A stretch of 64,000 bases of DNA from Acinetobacter pittii (GCF_034067285.1 NZ_CP139286.1:1116001-1180000), one strand, 5' to 3'. Positions 27,294 to 36,613 are shown, counted from the stretch's first letter. Notes: generated by a model from the letters alone, not told the origin. A program made the numbers and translations.

Positions 27294-28514
27294 TTAACCT
27301 TTTGCCGGAGTTGATGTTTTATCTGTTGGCTGAGGTTGAGTCGTGGTGCTATTAGCTGTGATTTGTGCGTTAGGCATAGGAACGAGATGTGGTGTAACAG
27401 GGTCACCCGGACGAATCCGCTGTAAACCATTCACCACAATACGGTCACCCGCTTTTAATCCGCTATTCACGATTTGCAAACCATCTTGCTGCGCTCCGAT
27501 TTTTACTTCACGGTAAGCAGTCTGGTTTTTAGCATCAACGACCACGACAAAGCGTTTATCTTGATCGACCCCAATTGCGGTTGGGCTAATTAAAATTGCT
27601 GAACGAGGTTGGCCCCCGCCTAAACGGATTCGTGCATATAAGCCCGGTAATAAAACGCCGTTTGGATTGTCAAAGGTCGCGCGAACACGGATTGTTCCTG
27701 AGGTTGCATCTAGGTTATTGTCGATTGAATTGATCGTACCTTCACGAGTAAAGCCTGTTTCATTAGCAAGTCCCATATAAACAGGAACTTGTGCAGAATT
27801 ACGCTGGTTACTGATGTATTTCAGGTAAGTTTGTTCATCAACATCGAAAGATGCATAAAGGCGAGATACAGATACTAAACTTGTTAAAACCTGTGCTCCG
27901 TTGCCTGCAGAAACTACATTGCCGACGGTGACTTCGGCTCGTGAAATTCGGCCGCTGACTGGTGCAGTAATGCGGGTGTACTCAAGATTTAAACGTGCAG
28001 ATTGAACGGCAGCTCTAGCAGCTTGCAGGTTGGCATTGGCTGAGCGTGCATCATTTTCAGCTAAATCTAGCTCTTGACGTGAGACAGCATTACTTTGGAT
28101 TAAACGTTGAATACGGGAAAGATTAGAACCCGTATAAGTGACTTGTGCTTCAGCCGAAGCGAGTTGAGCTTGGGCACGATTGAGTTCTGCTTCAAAAGGA
28201 CGCGGGTCGATTGTAAAAAGTAAGTCGCCTTTTCTAACCAGACTGCCATCTTTGAAATGTACAGCAATGAGTTTTCCTGAAACTTGAGGCCGAATATCGA
28301 CTTGATCAATCGCCTCTAAACGCCCGGAATATTCTTGCCAATCGGTAATGGTTTTATTCACTACAGGGGCGACATCAACAGTAGCAGCTTGTTGGGCAGC
28401 GGTCGGTGCAGCTTTTGCATCGGCATTTTCATGTAAAAACATAAAACTGCCTCCTGTTGCTAAAATGGCAACAAAGATGGCAGACAGTGCGAACTGTTTG
28501 CGGGAAAATGACAT
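27294..28514 (-). CDS. adeF: RND efflux periplasmic adaptor AdeF
   Basis: 406 residues, membrane fusion protein. A signal/anchor at about residues 9-28 has no lipobox Cys in good context. The lipoyl half-motif VRPQVSGKLIAVHFKDGS-like is followed by a coiled-coil hairpin rich in Ala/Gln/Arg (NRAQAQLASAEAQVTYTG) and the second lipoyl half YTRITAPVSGRISRAEVTVG. It bridges AdeG and AdeH. TAGGAG is six bases before the ATG, and adeG follows after six bases. First gene of the operon, divergent from adeL. Confidence 0.92.
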   Translation of the reverse strand: MSFSRKQFALSAIFVAILATGGSFMFLHENADAKAAPTAAQQAATVDVAPVVNKTITDWQEYSGRLEAIDQVDIRPQVSGKLIAVHFKDGSLVRKGDLLFTIDPRPFEAELNRAQAQLASAEAQVTYTGSNLSRIQRLIQSNAVSRQELDLAENDARSANANLQAARAAVQSARLNLEYTRITAPVSGRISRAEVTVGNVVSAGNGAQVLTSLVSVSRLYASFDVDEQTYLKYISNQRNSAQVPVYMGLANETGFTREGTINSIDNNLDATSGTIRVRATFDNPNGVLLPGLYARIRLGGGQPRSAILISPTAIGVDQDKRFVVVVDAKNQTAYREVKIGAQQDGLQIVNSGLKAGDRIVVNGLQRIRPGDPVTPHLVPMPNAQITANSTTTQPQPTDKTSTPAKG

Positions 28515-28619
28515 GAGGTGCTCCTAGTTATTTGGATACCTGTTTTCAGACTTTTAGTTTTGGTCCGTATGGGAGAAACAGGGTTTATGGGATGGACGGA
28601 GCATAAAAGTTTGTCAATC

Positions 28620-28655
28620 ACGAATAAATATATTAAATTTGATAACACTATTCGT
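28620..28655. promoter_or_regulatory. adeL-adeF divergent control region with inverted repeat
   Basis: The 199-base gap between adeF and adeL contains ACGAATA (28620-28626) and TATTCGT (28649-28655), a seven-base inverted repeat with a 22-base AT-rich centre. This is a plausible LysR-type binding region controlling adeFGH and adeL itself. The promoter elements are not resolved. Confidence 0.4.
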
Positions 28656-28713
28656 ATTTTTATAATAATTGATGTGTTTGAGTTAAATAAAACGCATTAA
28701 TAGGAGTGTGCGT

Positions 28714-29742
28714 GTGGATCTATTTCATGCCATGAGAGTATTCAATAAAGTTGTCGAAACAAATAGTTTCAGTTTAGCAGCTGATAGTTTGGGTTTACCG
28801 CGTGCTTCTGTGACGACAACCATCCAGGGTTTAGAGAAACATTTACAAGTTAGGTTGCTTAACCGAACGACTCGTAAACTTAGTTTGACACCAGATGGGG
28901 CAGTTTATTATGAACGTACTTCACGAATTTTAGCCGATGTCGAAGACGTAGAATCAAATTTTCATGATTCGGAACGTGGACCAAGAGGCCGTCTGCGTAT
29001 TGATGTTAAAGCTTCGATTGGGCGCATGATCTTAATTCCAATGCTCTGTGACTTCCATACACGTTATCCAGATATTGATTTGGTAATTGGAATGAGTGAT
29101 CGTCCAGTCGATTTGGTACAAGATGCGGTGGACTGTGTCATCCGTATTGGTCAGTTGAAAGATTCAAGTTTGGTTGCACGTCGTATTGGAACAATTCAGT
29201 GTGTGACGGTTGCTGCACCCCGTTATTTGGCAGAGCATGGTGAACCAAAAACTATTGATGACTTAAAGCAGCATCAAGTCGTGCATTATTTTAACAGCCG
29301 TACCGGACGCAATATCGACTGGGATTTTATGGTGGATGGCGAAATTCATAGTGTTGGTGTAAAGGGGCGTGTTTCTGTCAACGATGGCGACTCCTATGTT
29401 GATTTGGCAGTCCAAGGTTTTGGCTTAATTCAATGCCCGTATTACATGGTGGCGAAACATCTAGAAGAAGGTACGCTCAAAGAAGTACTGACTGAATGGT
29501 TGCCTGCACCTATGCCAATATCAGTTGTGTATCTACAAAACCGTCATTTATCGCCTAAAGTTCGAGTGTTTGTTGATTGGGTAGCCGAATTATTTGCAGG
29601 TTGTCCGTTGCTAAGTGGTTGCTCAATGTTATGGGATCAGAAATGTGAATTTGCCACTGCCAAAGAACATAACCATGAATATACCATTAGGACCTTGGTC
29701 GAAAATGAAAATATGGCAGAAGCCTATGCACTCAAAAATTAG
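28714..29742 (+). CDS. adeL: LysR-type regulator AdeL of the adeFGH pump
   Basis: 342 residues. The N-terminal winged helix-turn-helix is FHAMRVFNKVVETNSFSLAA with SLGLPRASVTTTIQGLE. An effector-binding domain follows (about 90-300: SDRPVDLVQDAVDCVIRIG). Two GTG codons are possible, 28708 and 28714; the second has proper spacing to TAGGAG at 28701-28706, and begins MDLFHAM as most LysR proteins do. Known in A. baumannii as the regulator whose mutation derepresses adeFGH. The frame is intact here; whether it is wild type cannot be judged. Confidence 0.9.
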   Translation: MDLFHAMRVFNKVVETNSFSLAADSLGLPRASVTTTIQGLEKHLQVRLLNRTTRKLSLTPDGAVYYERTSRILADVEDVESNFHDSERGPRGRLRIDVKASIGRMILIPMLCDFHTRYPDIDLVIGMSDRPVDLVQDAVDCVIRIGQLKDSSLVARRIGTIQCVTVAAPRYLAEHGEPKTIDDLKQHQVVHYFNSRTGRNIDWDFMVDGEIHSVGVKGRVSVNDGDSYVDLAVQGFGLIQCPYYMVAKHLEEGTLKEVLTEWLPAPMPISVVYLQNRHLSPKVRVFVDWVAELFAGCPLLSGCSMLWDQKCEFATAKEHNHEYTIRTLVENENMAEAYALKN

Positions 29743-29764
29743 CTTCATATTTTGAGTGATTTTT
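29729..29764 (+). terminator. Terminator overlapping the end of adeL
   Basis: Stem CACTCAAAA / TTTTGAGTG (29729-29737 and 29750-29758), then ATTTTT. The adeL TAG stop (29740-29742) lies in the loop. Confidence 0.7.
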
Positions 29765-29916
29765 CAACAATTAATCAGTTAATACAATCCACTGTTTAGT
29801 CATCTTCATAAATCCTTAATTTATGGTATAGAAATTGCAATTATTTCGGCAGAAGAGTAAGTTAGAAATACTCAAGTTTTTATCACCTTATTGGGATTTT
29901 AAGGAGAAGCTTCAAG

Positions 29917-30702
29917 ATGGCAAGCTTTATGAAAAAAATATTCGTTTCAACAACTTTAGTTTTGGCTGCTGTTGCGACGAATGTTCAAGCAAAGGATTGG
30001 AAGGTGATTCGTTTTGGTACTGAGTCGTCTTATGCACCATTTGAATATAAAACACCAGATGGCAAGTTAACTGGTTTTGATGTTGATTTAGGGAATGCTA
30101 TTTGTGCAAAACTCAAAGCCAAATGTGTTTGGGTTGAGAACTCTTTTGACGGGATGATTCCGGCACTTAAAGCGAAAAAGTTTGATGGCATTCTTTCATC
30201 AATGACAGTCACGGATGAACGTGGGAAACAAATTGCATTTACTAGCAAAATCTACAATACGCCAACACGTATGGTTGCAAAAAAAGGTTCACCGTTATTA
30301 CCGACCGCTGCATCATTGAAGGGTAAACGTGTGGGCGTACAACAGGGCACAATTCAAGAAACTTATGCTAAAACCTATTGGGCACCAAAAGGTGTAACTG
30401 TTGTACCTTATCCAGTCCAAGATTTGATTTACCAAGACATGATGTCAGGACGTTTGGATGCAACCTTACAAGATGCAATTATGGTTGATGGTGCTTTCTT
30501 AAAACAACCAAAAGGCAAAAACTTCGGTTTTGTTGGTGGCAATGTGGTTGATGCAAAAACACTGGGTGTAGGCGCGGCGATTGGCTTACGCAAAGAAGAT
30601 GCAGATTTGAAAGCTAACATTAATAAAGCAATAGCTGCAATCATTGCAGATGGCACATATAAGAAACTCGAGAAAAAATATTTCTCCTTTAGCATTTACT
30701 AA
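29917..30702 (+). CDS. Basic amino acid ABC transporter, periplasmic binding protein (ArgT/HisJ-like)
   Basis: 261 residues with a signal peptide ending VATNVQA. The mature protein begins KDWKVIRFGTESSYAPFEYK, the SBP family 3 signature, and carries GFDVDLGNAICAKLKAKC and SMTVTDERGKQIAFTSKIY. Family 3 proteins of this type bind arginine, lysine, ornithine or histidine. Of two in-frame ATGs, 29917 fits AAGGAG at ten bases; 29929 would be 22 bases away. An attenuator-like hairpin separates it from the permease genes, as expected for a binding protein made in excess. Confidence 0.88.
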   Translation: MASFMKKIFVSTTLVLAAVATNVQAKDWKVIRFGTESSYAPFEYKTPDGKLTGFDVDLGNAICAKLKAKCVWVENSFDGMIPALKAKKFDGILSSMTVTDERGKQIAFTSKIYNTPTRMVAKKGSPLLPTAASLKGKRVGVQQGTIQETYAKTYWAPKGVTVVPYPVQDLIYQDMMSGRLDATLQDAIMVDGAFLKQPKGKNFGFVGGNVVDAKTLGVGAAIGLRKEDADLKANINKAIAAIIADGTYKKLEKKYFSFSIY

Positions 30703-30709
30703 TGATGTG

Positions 30710-30738
30710 AAAAATGTCGGCTTTAAGCCGACATTTTT
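30710..30738 (+). terminator. Intra-operon terminator between binding protein and permease genes
   Basis: Fourteen-base perfect stem AAAAATGTCGGCTT / AAGCCGACATTTTT with a minimal loop, eight bases after the binding-protein stop and about 55 bases before the first permease. Partial readthrough would set the high binding protein to permease ratio. Confidence 0.88.
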
Positions 30739-30793
30739 AGATCTATTCTCATCTTATCAATATTAGATATTGTTTTTAAGGAGAAGAGGAGTC

Positions 30794-31483
30794 ATGTTTT
30801 TTTCTGGCTATGGGCCACTCCTTCTCAGCGGTACATGGATGACCATACAGCTTGCGCTGTTGTCACTTTTGCTTTCTGTGATTATTGGCTTAATTGGTGC
30901 GAGCTCAAAACTCTCTAATATTAAAATCTTACGTTACATTGCGACAGCCTATACCACACTCATCCGTAGTGTGCCTGATTTGGTCATTATGCTGTTGTTA
31001 TTTTATAGCTTGCAGTTGGGCCTAAACCAAATTACTGAAGCCTTGCAAATGGATCAAATTGATATCAACCCGTTTGTGGCTGGTGTGATTACTTTAGCGT
31101 TCATTTATGGTGCATATTTTACCGAGACCTTTCGTGGTGCATTTCAATCGGTTCCAAGAGGACAAATTGAAGCAGCAATGGCCTATGGTATGACTCCTTG
31201 GCAGGTTTTTCACCGAGTATTATTCCCTCAAATGATGCGTTTTGCGTTACCGGGTATTGGTAATAACTGGCAAGTTTTGATTAAGGCAACCGCATTGGTT
31301 TCAATTATTGGTCTGACTGATATTGTAAAAATCTCGCAAGATGCCGGTAGAAATACCATGCAATTGTTCTTTTTCAGTATCGTGGCTGCTGCGATCTATT
31401 TGGCAATTACCACAGTGTCGAACCTGATTTTAATGGGGCTTGAACGTCGTTATTCTGCTGGTGTGAGGAAGGGACAATTATGA
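30794..31483 (+). CDS. Basic amino acid ABC transporter permease 1 (HisQ/ArtQ-like)
   Basis: 229 residues, five predicted spans, with the EAA loop GAFQSVPRGQIEAAMAYGMTP and the entry motif GTWMTIQLALLSLL. It starts at the ATG at 30794, preceded by GAGGAG, rather than an upstream TTG. It pairs with the next gene (ATGA overlap) to form the membrane channel of a histidine/arginine-type importer. Confidence 0.88.
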   Translation: MFFSGYGPLLLSGTWMTIQLALLSLLLSVIIGLIGASSKLSNIKILRYIATAYTTLIRSVPDLVIMLLLFYSLQLGLNQITEALQMDQIDINPFVAGVITLAFIYGAYFTETFRGAFQSVPRGQIEAAMAYGMTPWQVFHRVLFPQMMRFALPGIGNNWQVLIKATALVSIIGLTDIVKISQDAGRNTMQLFFFSIVAAAIYLAITTVSNLILMGLERRYSAGVRKGQL

Positions 31484-32193
31484 TTGAAATCCTTCAACAA
31501 TATTGGCAGGCATACCTTTGGACAGATGGTTTTCAAATGACTGGGGTAGCGATGACTACTTGGTTATTGGTGTTATCTATTGGTATTGGGTTTGTGCTTG
31601 CTGTGCCTTTATCGCTTGCACGTGTATCAGAAAATCTTTGGTTGCGTGGTCCAGTCTGGTTGTTTACCTATGTTTTTCGTGGCACACCACTGTACATCCA
31701 GCTACTGATTATTTACTCAGGCATTTACAGCTTTGATTACATCCATGAACATCAGACACTCGATGCATTTTTTAGAGAAGGCATAAATTGTACCATTTTG
31801 GCATTTGCGCTCAATACTAGTGCATATACCACTGAAATCTTCGCTGGAGCGATCCGTTCTATTCCACATGGTGAGATAGAGGCTGCACAAGCTTTCGGTA
31901 TGTCGAAATGGAAACGCTATACCCGTATTATCATCCCGTCGATGTTGCGCCGTGCTTTACCATTTTACGGCAATGAAGTCATTTTAATGTTACATGCGAC
32001 AACTATTGCATTTACAGCAACAGTTCCTGACATTTTGAAAATTGCGCGTGATGTGAATGCAGCAACCTATGACACCTTCAATGCTTTTGGGATTGCCGCG
32101 GTGTTGTATGCCGTATTGGCATTTATTTTGATTTGGATATTTCGTCGGCTTGAAAAACGTTGGCTGGCATTTTTAAAACCATCGAATCATTAG
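31480..32193 (+). CDS. Basic amino acid ABC transporter permease 2 (HisM/ArtM-like)
   Basis: 237 residues. EAA loop GAIRSIPHGEIEAAQAFGMSK; early motif VFRGTPLYIQLLIIYSG. It overlaps the preceding permease by four bases and is followed nine bases later by the ATPase gene. HisQM-type heterodimers carry arginine, lysine, ornithine or histidine through the inner membrane. Confidence 0.88.
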   Translation: MIEILQQYWQAYLWTDGFQMTGVAMTTWLLVLSIGIGFVLAVPLSLARVSENLWLRGPVWLFTYVFRGTPLYIQLLIIYSGIYSFDYIHEHQTLDAFFREGINCTILAFALNTSAYTTEIFAGAIRSIPHGEIEAAQAFGMSKWKRYTRIIIPSMLRRALPFYGNEVILMLHATTIAFTATVPDILKIARDVNAATYDTFNAFGIAAVLYAVLAFILIWIFRRLEKRWLAFLKPSNH

Positions 32194-32202
32194 GAGACAT
32201 AA

Positions 32203-32979
32203 ATGGAACACGTTGTAAAACTAGTGATTCGCGATTTACATAAGACATTTGGCGATCATGAAGTACTAAAAGGAATATCACTTGATGCAAATGCTGGTGA
32301 TGTCATTAGTATCATTGGTTCATCTGGTTCAGGTAAAAGTACCTTGCTGCGTTGTATTAACTTTTTGGAACAACCCAGTAATGGCACTATTAAACTTAAT
32401 GGTGAAAAACTACACACAGTCTTTGATAAAAAAGGCAATTTAAAAGTCGTTGACCCAAAGCAACTACAAAAAATGCGTACCCAGCTCATGATGGTGTTTC
32501 AGCATTTTAATTTGTGGTCACACATGACAGTGCTGGAAAATGTCATTGAAGGACCAATTCATGTACTTGGGGTTAAACGTGCTGAGGCTGAAGAGCGTGC
32601 ACGCAAATATCTACGCAAAGTTGGATTACCTGAAAGCGTTGAAAGTAAATATCCGACATTTTTATCTGGTGGTCAGCAGCAACGTGTAGCAATTGCTCGT
32701 GCTTTGGCTATGGAACCGGAAGTGATGTTGTTTGATGAGCCAACCAGTGCACTTGACCCAGAGTTGGTAGGTGAAGTACTTAAAGTTATGCAAGGCTTGG
32801 CGGAAGAAGGGCGCACCATGATTGTGGTCACACATGAAATGGGCTTTGCGCGCAATGTATCTAATCAAGTGATTTTTTTGCATCAGGGGAAAATTGAGGA
32901 ACAAGGTCATCCTGATGAAGTGCTCAATAACCCAAAAAGTGAGCGTTTAAAGCAATTTTTGACGGGTAGTTTGAAATAA
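32203..32979 (+). CDS. hisP: Basic amino acid ABC transporter ATP-binding protein (HisP/ArtP-like)
   Basis: 258 residues. Walker [19 protein letters not shown]-loop [18 protein letters not shown], signature [20 protein letters not shown], Walker [16 protein letters not shown]-loop [10 protein letters not shown]: a polar amino acid importer ATPase by the inserted segment [20 protein letters not shown], which HisP also has. Last gene of the four-gene importer operon. TAGGAG precedes the ATG. Confidence 0.9.
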   Translation: MEHVVKLVIRDLHKTFGDHEVLKGISLDANAGDVISIIGSSGSGKSTLLRCINFLEQPSNGTIKLNGEKLHTVFDKKGNLKVVDPKQLQKMRTQLMMVFQHFNLWSHMTVLENVIEGPIHVLGVKRAEAEERARKYLRKVGLPESVESKYPTFLSGGQQQRVAIARALAMEPEVMLFDEPTSALDPELVGEVLKVMQGLAEEGRTMIVVTHEMGFARNVSNQVIFLHQGKIEEQGHPDEVLNNPKSERLKQFLTGSLK

Positions 32980-32988
32980 GTTGTTCAT

Positions 32989-33036
32989 ACCGAGTAAGGT
33001 GAATTTTTTTAAACAAGGATTTGTATCTTACTCGGT
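32989..33036 (+). terminator. Possible long-loop terminator after the ABC importer
   Basis: Ten-base arms ACCGAGTAAG / CTTACTCGGT separated by 28 bases, followed by TGTTTTAG. The loop is long for a terminator. Confidence 0.4.
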
Positions 33037-33051
33037 TGTTTTAGCTATAGT

Positions 33052-33381
33052 TTAAAGATGAGTATTTTTAGAAAACACATTAATAATGATAATACCCGCG
33101 ATCATTAAAGTAAGACCAATGCACGCTGCCAAGTCTAAATGCTGTTTGTAAAATATCCAGCCAATTGCGGAAATTAAAATAATACCTGCACCTGACCAAA
33201 TGGCATATGCAATCCCTATCGGAATTGTTTTTAAAGTCAGGGACAATAAATAAAAAGCAATTGCATAGCCCACCACTGTAATGATGGATGGAATAGGAAC
33301 AGTAAAACCTTGAGATGCTTTTAAAGCTGAAGTTGCAATGACTTCACAAGCAATCGCAATTGCTAAATAAAGATAAGACAT
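33052..33381 (-). CDS. abeS: Small multidrug resistance efflux protein AbeS
   Basis: 109 residues, four membrane helices, exactly the SMR layout. The essential membrane-embedded acid is Glu13 in LAIAIACEVIATSALKAS. GIAYAIWSGAGIILIS (helix 3) is the SMR dimer-contact motif. A. baumannii AbeS is a 109-residue proton-coupled exporter of quaternary ammonium compounds, dyes and some antibiotics, and this fits in length and sequence style. Single-gene unit on the minus strand. Confidence 0.9.
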   Translation of the reverse strand: MSYLYLAIAIACEVIATSALKASQGFTVPIPSIITVVGYAIAFYLLSLTLKTIPIGIAYAIWSGAGIILISAIGWIFYKQHLDLAACIGLTLMIAGIIIINVFSKNTHL

Positions 33382-33673
33382 GGGAAGTTGCGCCAGAATG
33401 AGTTTTAATCAATCTACATGAAATGTTGAAATGGTTTGGCAGTTTTAACGATTGTTTAATTTTTTTGGTACAAAATTACCAGTAAATCAAACTGAACTGA
33501 TAAATTGATTTTATCACTAGCTATGTGGTCTCAGCTATTTATTCGTTTAATTTAAACATTGATCTGCATAGTTATTTAAGAGGATCAGCGACTTTAGTTT
33601 GATTTACTCTAGACTTTTTAAGAAATAGATTAGCCGAGTAAATTTAGCGTCTTAAATTTCTCTAAACAGACAT
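33382..33673. other. Gene-free stretch upstream of abeS
   Basis: About 290 AT-rich bases between the abeS start and the fpr terminator. It must contain the abeS promoter. I see no frame, tRNA or strong hairpin. Confidence 0.4.
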
Positions 33674-33704
33674 AAAAAAACCGAGGACTTTGCCTCGGTT
33701 TTTT
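33674..33704 (-). terminator. Terminator of fpr
   Basis: Stem AAACCGAGG / CCTCGGTTT with a six-base loop, flanked by A and T runs so it could work on both strands; it ends fpr on the minus strand. Confidence 0.9.
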
Positions 33705-33718
33705 ATTTCTAGAAAAAA

Positions 33719-34498
33719 TTATTTTTCTACGAACGCACGTTCAATCACATAGTCGCCCATTTCACCCATACGAGGTGATTCAACTAAACCATGTTGGTCA
33801 AGTAATGCAGCAACATCTTTCAAGAATGCAGGGCTACCGCAAAGCATTGCGCGGTCAGTTTCACGGTTGAAGCGTGGTAAACCAATTTTTTCAAATAAAG
33901 CGCCAGTTTCAATTGCAGTTGTTACACGGCCTTGAGTGTGGAAAGGCTCACGAGTTACTGTAGGGTAGTAAACAAGTTTGTCTTTAATGCCTAACTCTTC
34001 AAAGAATTCGTGATTTGGCAATTCATTCAAGATAAGGTCTTGATAAGCTAATTCAGAAATATAACGTGTACCATGAACAACGATTACTTTTTCAAAGCGT
34101 TCGTAAGTTTCTGGGTCACGAATAATTGATAAGAATGGTGCAAGACCAGTACCAGAAGATAAAAGATATAAATTTTTACCTGGTAAAAGGTCATCATGAA
34201 CCAAAGTACCTGTTGGTTTTCTAGAAACTAAAATTTCATCACCAACTTGTACTTTTTGCAAAATCGAAGTTAAAGGACCGTCTTGTACTTTAATTGAGAA
34301 GAACTCTAACTCTTCTTCGTAGTTTGCACTTGCAATCGAATATGCACGCATTAACGGTTTGCCATTCACTTCAAGTCCGATCATTACGAACTGACCATTT
34401 TTAAAACGTAAGCTGGTGTCGCGTGTAGTTTTAAAACTGAAAAGAGTGTCATTCCAGTGGTGAACATGAGTAATGCGTTCAACGTTAAAAGCAGCCAT
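33719..34498 (-). CDS. fpr: Ferredoxin/flavodoxin-NADP+ reductase
   Basis: 259 residues. FAD-binding barrel with the RAYSIASAN motif (residues about 50-58) and NADP domain with LLSSGTGLAPFLSIIRDPE, then VIVVHGTRYISELAY and AMLCGSPAFLKD. The C-terminus ERAFVEK is the bacterial FPR end that stacks over the flavin. It exchanges electrons between NADPH and ferredoxin/flavodoxin, with roles in redox stress and Fe-S supply. Single-gene unit. Confidence 0.93.
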   Translation of the reverse strand: MAAFNVERITHVHHWNDTLFSFKTTRDTSLRFKNGQFVMIGLEVNGKPLMRAYSIASANYEEELEFFSIKVQDGPLTSILQKVQVGDEILVSRKPTGTLVHDDLLPGKNLYLLSSGTGLAPFLSIIRDPETYERFEKVIVVHGTRYISELAYQDLILNELPNHEFFEELGIKDKLVYYPTVTREPFHTQGRVTTAIETGALFEKIGLPRFNRETDRAMLCGSPAFLKDVAALLDQHGLVESPRMGEMGDYVIERAFVEK

Positions 34499-34599
34499 TA
34501 AAGGTCTCGATCACGATTAAAAGAAAACAGATTGCTATTCTAATCTAATTTCATTCCCGATAAACTGAATATATTTAATTGTGTTTATAAGAAAAAGTG

Positions 34600-35334
34600 A
34601 TGATCAACTCTGTCACCTTCCCCATAATTGGCTACATGTGTTCTCCTTATCGTGAAAAATTTGGTATTCCACGCCAGCCTAATTTGGTCAATATTGAGTC
34701 TTATATTGACATGGTAGAACCATATAACGACTTGCTAGCATTTGAGGGAATTGAGCAGTTCAGTCATCTCTGGTTAGTTTGGCAGTTTCATGATAATAAA
34801 AATCAGGGGAGTGCCGATAAATTTCGTCCACAGGTTCGTCCGCCACGTTTAGGGGGCAATGAAAAAATAGGCGTATTTGCTACACGTAGCATGTATAGAC
34901 CTTCTCCTATAGGTCTTTCAGTCGTAAAACTTAATAAAGTGGAAAAAGTGGGGAAGGCTGTCCGCGTCTATATCACAGGAAGCGATTTATTAAATGGCAC
35001 TCCAATTTTAGATATTAAGCCTTATATTCAATATTCTGATGCAATTAGCGATGCACAAAGTGGTTATGCCCATGCAGAACCAGAACGGAAGGCAGTCATT
35101 TGGGGGGAAGCTGCATTAACAGCACAAAAATATTTTTTAAAAAATAATGAAATGAATTCTCAATATATTGATGAGCTTGAGCAAGTCTTAGCTTTAGATC
35201 CTCGACCAGCCTATCAAGAAGACGCTGAACGAATCTATAAAATGAAATTTTCAAACTTTGATATTCATTTTAAGGTCGATCAATTTGTAGTTACTGTGGT
35301 TGATGCGGTGAAGACTTCTTCGCTTGCACAATAG
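34600..35334 (+). CDS. trmO: tRNA (N6-threonylcarbamoyladenosine(37)-N6)-methyltransferase, TrmO/TsaA family
   Basis: 244 residues. The UPF0066/TsaA fold is visible: FPIIGYMCSPYREKFGIPRQ at the start, GVFATRSMYRPSPIGLSVVKL (AdoMet site) and GSDLLNGTPILDIKPYIQYS. TrmO methylates t6A37 of tRNA-Thr(GGU) using AdoMet. The ATG at 34600 is preferred over an adjacent GTG three bases upstream. It is convergent with the next gene, with only seven bases between the stops. Confidence 0.88.
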   Translation: MINSVTFPIIGYMCSPYREKFGIPRQPNLVNIESYIDMVEPYNDLLAFEGIEQFSHLWLVWQFHDNKNQGSADKFRPQVRPPRLGGNEKIGVFATRSMYRPSPIGLSVVKLNKVEKVGKAVRVYITGSDLLNGTPILDIKPYIQYSDAISDAQSGYAHAEPERKAVIWGEAALTAQKYFLKNNEMNSQYIDELEQVLALDPRPAYQEDAERIYKMKFSNFDIHFKVDQFVVTVVDAVKTSSLAQ

Positions 35335-35341
35335 AAATTTT

Positions 35342-36613
35342 TTAAAACCAATGGATATTGAGCCAAAGTAAACTAATAAAAATAGCCATATGAATGAGTT
35401 GGGCGGGAACGAAAGCAAGTGCATAGTGCAGCCCCCCCGAAATTGCGGAGTTCACACTTTTGGCAAGTGCATGAACTGCGAAACCTCCTAAAAAGGCAAT
35501 GAGTAAAGGTGTCATATGTGCGCTATCAGGTTCACCTTGCACAATAACTGCCGCAATTGCTGCATGTATTTCAAACAAAGATGCGAGTAAGGTCCCCGCG
35601 ATTAATCCAGCATCGCCTAAAGATAGACTTAAACCATAAACACCTGCCTGAATAAGGGTAAGTGTACCTGCAATAATAATGGCTTCTTTTAAGCTGAACA
35701 TTCTTGAGTCAAGCTCGGGCGAAGCCGTACTAGGTTCTGCTTTACGTAATAAAATAAAGGCCCATACTGATAAAACTACTAATGCAATAAGTGTCGGAAA
35801 GATAATTAGCTTAAACCAAGCAAAGCTAATACCGATCACAATAATTAAGGTTTGAATCAGTGTGGAGACGCATGACATTAACGCAGCACCTGCATTTGTC
35901 GTTGCATTGGCTTTGCCAGAGCGTACTTCTAAACCTAAACTGGCAATCGTCGCTGTACTAGAAACAAATCCTGAAGCTAGAGAAGAAAGTAATAGGGCAT
36001 TTTTAGATGACAAAAGTCGTTTCGCAATATGAGCGAGTGCTTGTACAAATAAGATCAAAGTCAGTAATTTTAAAATCACATGAGGATTTAAAACTGGACC
36101 CCAAAAGGGTTTATTGGGTACTAAAGGTAGAGCAATTAGAAGTAAGGCAAGTAGAAAAATACCATCACGCAATTCCGTTTCGGTAATCCACTGACTGGCA
36201 ATGCCATGCATAGACTGCTTTGCAAATAAAATAATCGTCATGATCACAGCTAAGCCAGCAGCGAGCGAAATATTCCAAATGCAAATTCCCCCAATGAAAT
36301 AAGTCATAATAAAGGCGAGTTCTGTGGTCACACCTGGGTCATTCGGCTGATTTTTGAGGGAAACGATACTAATAGCCCCAATGAGAAGGGCGCCTACAAT
36401 TCCAATTTCAGTGCCAAATAAAAAACAAATCGCTCCAAGTAATGCACTAATGGCAAAAGATCGGAATCCGGCAAAGGTTTTATATTCATGTTTAAGCTTG
36501 CTTCGTTCACGTTCTAAACCAATTAATAAACCACAACCGAGCGCAGCGGCAATCACCGTAATAAATTCTTCAAATGATGTTGTTTGTAATGACATTGTCA
36601 TTGGAAGTTCCAT
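35342..36613 (-). CDS. MgtC/SapB N-terminal domain plus DUF4010 membrane protein
   Basis: 423 residues, about 11-12 spans. The first 140 residues are MgtC-like (ALGCGLLIGLERERSKLKHE; TFAGFRSFAISALLGA), and the remainder is the DUF4010 domain (ALLLSSLASGFVSSTATIASLGLEVRSG; LLIAFLGGFAVHALAKSV). The fusion is common in proteobacteria and its transport function is unknown; MgtC itself modulates Mg2+ and ATP-synthase physiology in Salmonella. GAGG lies seven bases before the ATG. Confidence 0.85.
   Translation of the reverse strand: MELPMTMSLQTTSFEEFITVIAAALGCGLLIGLERERSKLKHEYKTFAGFRSFAISALLGAICFLFGTEIGIVGALLIGAISIVSLKNQPNDPGVTTELAFIMTYFIGGICIWNISLAAGLAVIMTIILFAKQSMHGIASQWITETELRDGIFLLALLLIALPLVPNKPFWGPVLNPHVILKLLTLILFVQALAHIAKRLLSSKNALLLSSLASGFVSSTATIASLGLEVRSGKANATTNAGAALMSCVSTLIQTLIIVIGISFAWFKLIIFPTLIALVVLSVWAFILLRKAEPSTASPELDSRMFSLKEAIIIAGTLTLIQAGVYGLSLSLGDAGLIAGTLLASLFEIHAAIAAVIVQGEPDSAHMTPLLIAFLGGFAVHALAKSVNSAISGGLHYALAFVPAQLIHMAIFISLLWLNIHWF

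Noticed and set aside
22635..28514. Assignment of the RND operon to adeIJK or adeABC
   Set aside because: The pump protein starts MNISKFFIDRPIF (MexF-like) rather than the AcrB-like start I recall for AdeB/AdeJ, and the regulator is a divergent LysR protein, matching adeL-adeFGH.
28696..28713. adeL start at GTG 28708
   Set aside because: Only one base after TAGGAG; GTG 28714 has normal spacing and gives the usual LysR N-terminus. Not fully excluded.
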